DNA from: Calonectria ilicicola
Taxonomy: Eukaryota > Ascomycota > Sordariomycetes > Hypocreales > Nectriaceae
Length of the DNA stretch: 64,000 nt
Direction of reading: 5' to 3'
NCBI GenBank assembly: GCA_020809705.1
Contig: CP085825.1
Span: forward strand, 1,984,001-2,048,000
Shown here: positions 58,841 to 64,000 of the stretch, one piece after another
Layout of the letters: each line of letters starts with the position of its first letter
Position numbering within the stretch: position 1 is the first letter of the stretch
Notes under the pieces: generated by a model
The model's database searches: none
Told to the model about the DNA's origin: nothing
The model's input: only the letters and a program-made list of their open reading frames with translations
Position numbers and translations under genes: made by a program

Positions 58841-60360
58841 ATGGCTTCCTCAGTCTCCAAGCACGAGCTTCTGGCTCAGTTCGTAGGGAAATCTCTACAC
58901 CAGGTACCAACGCCACCAGTAGTACTAGATCTTGCCAAACTAGAGGACAATTGCTATCGCATGCTTCAGGCAGTGAAGCGCTTGGATCTTGGATGGAGAC
59001 CACATATCAAGACACACAAGGTATTTTACATTACTGATTGTTAAGATAATCACCAGGCTAATAAACGAATGTCCAGACCATCGAACTTACACGATTGCAA
59101 GTGGGAGATGCCGACTCTTCACCCGCAAACCTCGTCGTTTCGACACTACTGGAAGCCGAAAAATGTTGTCCCCCTTCTCAAAGAATACCAAGGAAAAGGT
59201 CGCCCTGTTGACTTATGTAGCTGTATTTTCTTTTAACAAGCAAAATACACCAGTTGCTAAATCTGCTAGGTGCTATACTCTTTCCCTCTTTTCCCATCTG
59301 CAATCGACCGTCTCAGTGATGTGTCGATAAAACTGGGCATGAGCGGTCTCTCGCTGATGATTGACCATCCAGATCAGCTCCCATACGTGGACAGAATCCG
59401 GGAAAAGTCAGGGATGTCCCCTCTAATTTTCATGAAAGTAGACATGGGGTATCGACGAGCTGGTGTGCCTGCAGAGTGCCAGGAACTCATTGAGCACCTT
59501 TTGACCAAGGAAGCGGAGGGCGGCTGTGTATTCTATGGCATCTACGCCCATGCAGGTCATTCTTACGAGACACGCGAAGATTGGAAAGCGCTTGATCACT
59601 TGGCGCTTGAGTTCCGGGCTCTGGAGGAAGTGGCTGAGTCAATCACTGCAAAATAACCTGGCCATCCGCCGACCTTGTCTGTGGGAGCATCCCCCACCGC
59701 GACCAGTCTTCAGCACCCGGACTTGGATGGAAGGACATCGGAGGGTCCCAGTGATTTGTTGAACTCAGTCAGTACGTTTCTCCGGGATCTCAAAGCACGG
59801 GGCTACAAGCTCAAAGTCCACGCTGGCGTATATCCCACCCTCGACCTACAGCAGCTCGCAACTCACGCCTGCGACAAGTCCCTCCTGTCCATCTCATCCA
59901 TTGCTATAACGGTCATGGCTGAAGTCGCCTCATTGTACCCCGGGCGCGGCCCGAATAAAACGACCGAGGCTCTCATCAATGCAGGATGCCTTGCGCTGGG
60001 CCGAGAGCCTTGTGCTGACTTGGGTACCGAAAAGGGCAAGCATTACGGCGGCTGGGGTATTGTTATGACTGGGGTATTGCTATGCCTTGGGGGCTCGAGA
60101 ATCCCGCTCCGGATGTGGAATTTCCTACAGTTCATGGAGGTTGGCAAGTTGGCAAAGTCAGCCAAGAGCATGGTATTTTGAGGGGGCAGAGCAAGCCGGG
60201 CAACGAGGTGCAGCTCAAAGTTGGACAGAGATTGAGGATCTGGCCAAATTACGCCTGCATTGCAGGTGCTGGGTTTGATAAATACTTTGTAGTAGATAGC
60301 AGGCGGGCTGGGGAGGAGGATGCTGTTGTTGACGTATGGGCGCGTTGGAATGGATGGTGA
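58841..60360 (+). pseudogene. D-serine dehydratase (DSD1/alanine racemase N-terminal family), disrupted
   Basis: A decayed gene for a PLP- and zinc-dependent D-serine dehydratase, which turns D-serine into pyruvate and ammonia. Exon 1 is 58841-59020, then an intron to 59076. The PLP-lysine motif 'RPHIKTHK', the strand 'VVSTLLEAEKCC', 'VLYSFPLFPS', 'MIDHPDQLP', 'KVDMGYRRAG', 'VGASPT', 'KVHAGVYPTLD', 'LGREPC' and the C-terminal zinc/His block ('QEHGIL', 'NYACIAG', 'VVDVWARWNGW') are all present. Three lesions break it: one extra C in a run of five at 59170-59174; a TAA at 59654-59656 with the same frame continuing on its far side; and a 17-bp tandem duplication at 60052-60085 that shifts the frame. 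The upstream promoter and splice sites look intact, so decay seems recent. Confidence 0.85.
60052..60085 (+). repeat. 17-bp tandem duplication inside the dehydratase pseudogene
   Basis: Copies at 60052-60068 and 60069-60085 match at 15 of 17 positions. The second copy alone would restore the conserved 'GGWGIAMPWGLENPAP' reading, so the first is the insertion. Confidence 0.8.
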
Positions 60361-60676
60361 TAACTGTCACGAGCGAAGGGGGGGAAAGTTTCAAGGTGAA
60401 TCAAAACCAAACAAAAACACGTTAATTTTTTAATGCGGTGAGGCGCCTATTCTAGAAAAAAAAACACCTGTTACTATCTCATGCATCGGGGTATCCTCTT
60501 CCATGCCCCGTGGAGGCAGAAAAAAACGCCAAGTACCCGGGACATTCATTGAAGCAGAGTCCATTAATCTCCGCATCGGTCGTTTCAAAGGTCGTAAAGT
60601 TAGTCGTGGGAATAGAATTATAAACATGTATTCGAAAAAGATATCTGTTTTTGGGGGGTTGTTGGGCTTGATCTTA
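60361..60676. other. Convergent intergenic region
   Basis: About 320 bp; I see no feature beyond 3' UTR sequence. An open plus-strand frame from 60503 is a shadow of the next gene. Confidence 0.5.
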
Positions 60677-61631
60677 TCAAGACAAGTAAACAGTAGCCAT
60701 GACGATAGCCACTACGGGCCAGAAGCCGATTGCCTCAATCATAGAGCGCATGCTGTTGCCAGCAGCAGAGTCGTCGCCTTGCACAGTAGTGCCGTTAGGA
60801 AGAGTTCCATTGATGAGGAGGGTTTCGCTGCCGTTAACTGTTGCAACGGTGACGACGCTCTTGTTGAGGGCATCGTAACTTCCGTTGCCAATAAGAGAAT
60901 CGTAGTAAGAAGTGTCGTTGCCGACATCGTTGCAGCCGCAGACGCCATAATGGGAGCACCCACAAATGACATCGACCGTCTCATTCTGCTTGCTGGTCTG
61001 GTTGTAGAAGCGGTAGGGATGGTCGTAGTGATACATGTAGGCGCCGTACAGCCAAAGGCCAGGCCAGAAAGCCAAAGCGCCGCCCACTAGAAAGAATGGG
61101 AGCAAGCCGCCGGGCGTCTTAGACCCTGACTTATAGGGAACCGAAGCGCCTCCAGCATAGTATCGACCGCCGCCGTAGTTGGGTTGAGGGCCGGAGCCTC
61201 TGGAGGAAGTACCGCCAGCATTTGAAGTCCTATGGGGGTATATGTTAGCGATAAAAAGTATGGATGGTGGCGAAGTGGCCGACTCACGATTTGGTGTTGC
61301 TGGAACTACTGGAGCTGCCAGACTTGCTGCTGGAGCTACTAGAGCTAGAACCTGATTTTTTAGATGATGAGCTTCCTGTCTTGCCAGAAGAACTGCTTCC
61401 GCCACTGCTACTGCTGCCTCCGGTGCGCGTACCTCCGCTCTTGCCACTGCTACTGCTTCCACCACCTCCTCCGCGACCGCCGCCGCCGCCTCCGCCGCGA
61501 CGCTTGTATAGATCGTGCTGGTCGGTGTTGGCGACGATATCGGCGCGCTCAACGTGTCGGGGGAGACTGACGGCCGATGCGGCGACCGATGTCAAGATCG
61601 ACAGGAACACAACCGCAAAGTCGGGTCTCAT
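60677..61631 (-). CDS. Secreted Ser/Gly-rich fungal protein, probably GPI-anchored (DUF7732-like)
   Basis: A 298-residue protein. Exons on the minus strand are 61631-61288 and 61229-60677, with a 58-bp GT-AG intron. The N-terminus 'MRPDFAVVFLSILTSVAASA' is a signal peptide. Residues about 45-115 are a Gly- then Ser-rich low-complexity tract. The second part holds the conserved region: 'GGRYYAGGASVPYKSG', 'LPFFLVGGALAFWPGLWLYGAY' (a possible membrane helix), 'NETVDVICGCSHYGVCGC' and a Gly/Asn-rich stretch with several N-glycosylation sequons. The C-terminus is hydrophobic ('FWPVVAIVMATVYLS') after small residues, which fits a GPI attachment signal. Family function is unknown; I recall a fungal DUF7732 family of this shape but could not check. 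The 5' leader has GATGCGA repeats (about 61660-61680). Confidence 0.8.
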
Positions 61632-64000
61632 GGCTGGATGTGTTTGTGGGGGTGTAAGATGCGAGATGCGAGATGCGAGATGTGGGAAGGGAAAGAAAAA
61701 TATCGTTGGACGGAGAGTGTCCGTGTGGTGACTTGGCGACTCAGAATCTGACCAACGAGAAGCGACGGGGATGAGTGCGGTTCAAATATGCTTGGAAAGA
61801 CAGCAGGGCAAAATAAGCAATTAAGCTGCTGGGGTTGAGTAGCAATGAGCAATGTCTAACCAGGGGTGTTTGATCAACTGTGACGGAGAGACTGGGTCCG
61901 CGCTGTAATTTAAGGTCCGCGGATTACTGTGTCGACCCTGCAGCAGGCGGTGCAAAGATGTGCAGAGGGCGCAGGCTAGCGGGGTGTGGCTGCCGCTGGG
62001 CGCTGTGGACACTCCGGGTGACTGAGGAGGGATGTCACACTCGCCAGTCGCAGTTGGTGCTTTGGGGTGTTTGTAAGCCGGGGTGTTGTGATCGAGCCTG
62101 TTCAATCGTTCAATGGGATTGCTGGCGCAGCGCAACGCAGGCGAAAAAAGAACCGATAATCACAGAAACCTCGGCAGTGGCGGCGCCGTGCTGAAGATTT
62201 GCGGTGTTTGCCTTCCGTCTTTGTAGCGATCGGCTGCTAGTGCAGGTTTGTGAACAGGTCGAACAAGCCTGCCAGTCGGATGATGTCGTCAATGATGTAA
62301 CAGACTTGGTGTTTGACGCAGTGCGCGACGATCAATCACGTCCCTGGTCTGCTTCCTTGAGCGTTTCGAAATAATGAATGGTGTCGGAAGAGACAAATAC
62401 GGGACTTTTTACACTTTGCTCTTCGGCAGGAATCACTCCCCGGCGCCCCAATATATATACACAGCGCATCGCTCCAGTTCTTATTTCCCATGGTCCATAG
62501 TGGGTGCCCAAATAAAATTAGACTCAAATATTTGCACAACTTGCGACAAGCTCACTGGCATCGTCCTGGTTTCGGTTGGTATTAGCGGGAGCCACCTCAG
62601 CCAAAGCTGAGATGGTGCCTGCTAGCTTGATTTTTTGTTTACAAGCTGCTCCTTCCTACTCTCTGATGTTGAGTCGATATCAATTCATCTCTCATGGATC
62701 GCGATCGCGCTTGCTGCTGCTGCGAAGAGGGGTGCGAATACATGGTGCTTTTGTTAATTGGTTCTTTGGAACATGCCAATTGCAACCAATTCCCTATCTG
62801 CGCCATCTCCAAGATCCTTTGTTGGTTGCAGCGAAGCCATGCCAGGGTGACATGGGCCTTCTTAATTGGGTAAGGCCTACCTCCAAGGCGAACAGGCCGA
62901 ATGAACTTGAAGTCCCCAGCGCGGCTCGCCTCCTAGCACTAGCTGTCAGCCTCGCTGCATTGCTTAATTGATGGCTTACATGGTGATTTGCGCGGATTCC
63001 AAAGGCGTGAGCGGTCATTTACTCCTGGTGTGTCCTAGTGCAACGCACATGTTCATAGTATGGCCCCCCTAATCCCACCTCCCGGTCCACTGTCACCACT
63101 CAGCCTTGCCACCTGTTGCTTATTGTGGTTCGGCCTTTCGCGTATTCCGTATAACGGACGGTGAACAGCTCTGGTGACACAAAATGCCCACCACGTGTTG
63201 GCTGTGCTGTCCCTGAAAGGCCAACAGGTAGCAGTCTAGGGGGCTGTGTAGTGATTTGCCCGCATTAACATGTTGTGTTGGTCACTTTCTCCGCATCTCC
63301 GCCTCTATCCGGCCGTTGCTGCTTGCGGTTCACAAGCGAACCAGGGGTCGCGTCGTGGTGCTACCCCCATATCCGGCAAATTGGTAACAAGCTGACTGTC
63401 ACCAGGCCCTCCAGAGAAGGACAAGGGAAGCGAATTGCGCCCCCCGTCTTCAAAAGAATGCCCAATCTTCATCATGTAATCCCTTGTTCTTGCCAAGGAT
63501 ACTTGGTTGTGCACAGATCAGATGCTTCCCGCCCCCCAAGCCCTGATCTTCGCCTTCTAGAAAGCCCGGGTGGTGTAGCCCGGTTAAAGTCCCACCGTCC
63601 GGCGTCTCGGCATCGCCATCAACGAAGCTTAATCCTCATAGGCTCTGAGTCAATCATGCCCTGCTGCGAAATCAGCCAAGCTATCAGCCTTGTGCGTTCC
63701 ACACAGAACCACGCCACAGTTTCCCTGTACCAAAACTCGCCAAATTTTGAATAAGCCATTGTATATTGTGCTGCGCGCATGCAAGGATTGCCTATTGGTG
63801 GCCTCCAGGTATATCTTTGGAAGGCTTGGCTTGCTTCAATTGAACAAAATGCTGAGTGATGGCGATTCAACTGCCATGTTTTATGATTGGTGCCACGTGA
63901 CTGCATCTTCATGTGTTTTTTTTAAGCCACTCCGCTCGGCTAGCAAGGTGTTTGCCTGTCTATTGGCGGATGAGTTGGCATTGTAAAATCACACACACAG
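61632..64000. other. Gene-poor right end of the window
   Basis: About 2.4 kb with no supported gene on either strand. Open frames such as 62576-62971 and 63275-63754 lack family signal. It includes the promoter of the 60677 gene. Confidence 0.5.

Overview
The window reads as nuclear DNA of a filamentous ascomycete, most likely a Sordariomycete (Hypocreales-like). Protein genes carry short introns (mostly 46-84 bp) with GT-AG ends and CTAAC/CTAAT-like branch sites. Many predicted products belong to fungal families: Zn2Cys6 regulators, 2EXR, Dabb, ACS and DHA1 transporters, a fungal TAF1 and a HeLo-like domain. I see no rRNA, tRNA, CRISPR or intact transposon. Gene models were spliced by hand from reading frames and splice signals, and each exon sum gives an intact frame unless stated.

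Left part (1-7.3 kb): the 3' part of a fungal regulator, an ACS-family anion transporter and a tartrate/D-malate-type dehydrogenase. This looks like a small organic-acid utilisation group. From 9.9 to 16.8 kb come a DHA1 drug/polyamine exporter, a Dabb protein divergent from a cytochrome P450, and a 2EXR protein. From 17.4 to 28.4 kb come a complete Zn2Cys6 regulator, an alpha/beta hydrolase, an RBR-type E3 ubiquitin ligase and a monosaccharide transporter.

Middle (28.4-41.3 kb): 7.4 kb with no credible gene lies upstream of the sugar transporter and contains a tight cluster of CreA/CRE1-type sites. Then come a fumarate reductase with a C-terminal cytochrome b5 domain and a secreted fasciclin-domain protein.

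The most unusual locus is at 42.55-45.82 kb. Seven exons encode about 977 residues combining a HeLo-like fungal N-terminal domain, a complete Cdc24-like module (CDC24/calponin-like, DH, PH) and a Ras-like G domain whose P-loop is kept but whose G3, G4 and G5 motifs are degraded. One of its introns is GC-AG. I do not know a described system with this layout.

Right part (46.7-64 kb): the SRF-type MADS-box factor Rlm1 with 5 kb of gene-free upstream DNA, the TFIID subunit TAF1 with an unclear C-terminus, a D-serine dehydratase pseudogene with at least three lesions, and a secreted serine/glycine-rich, probably GPI-anchored fungal protein.
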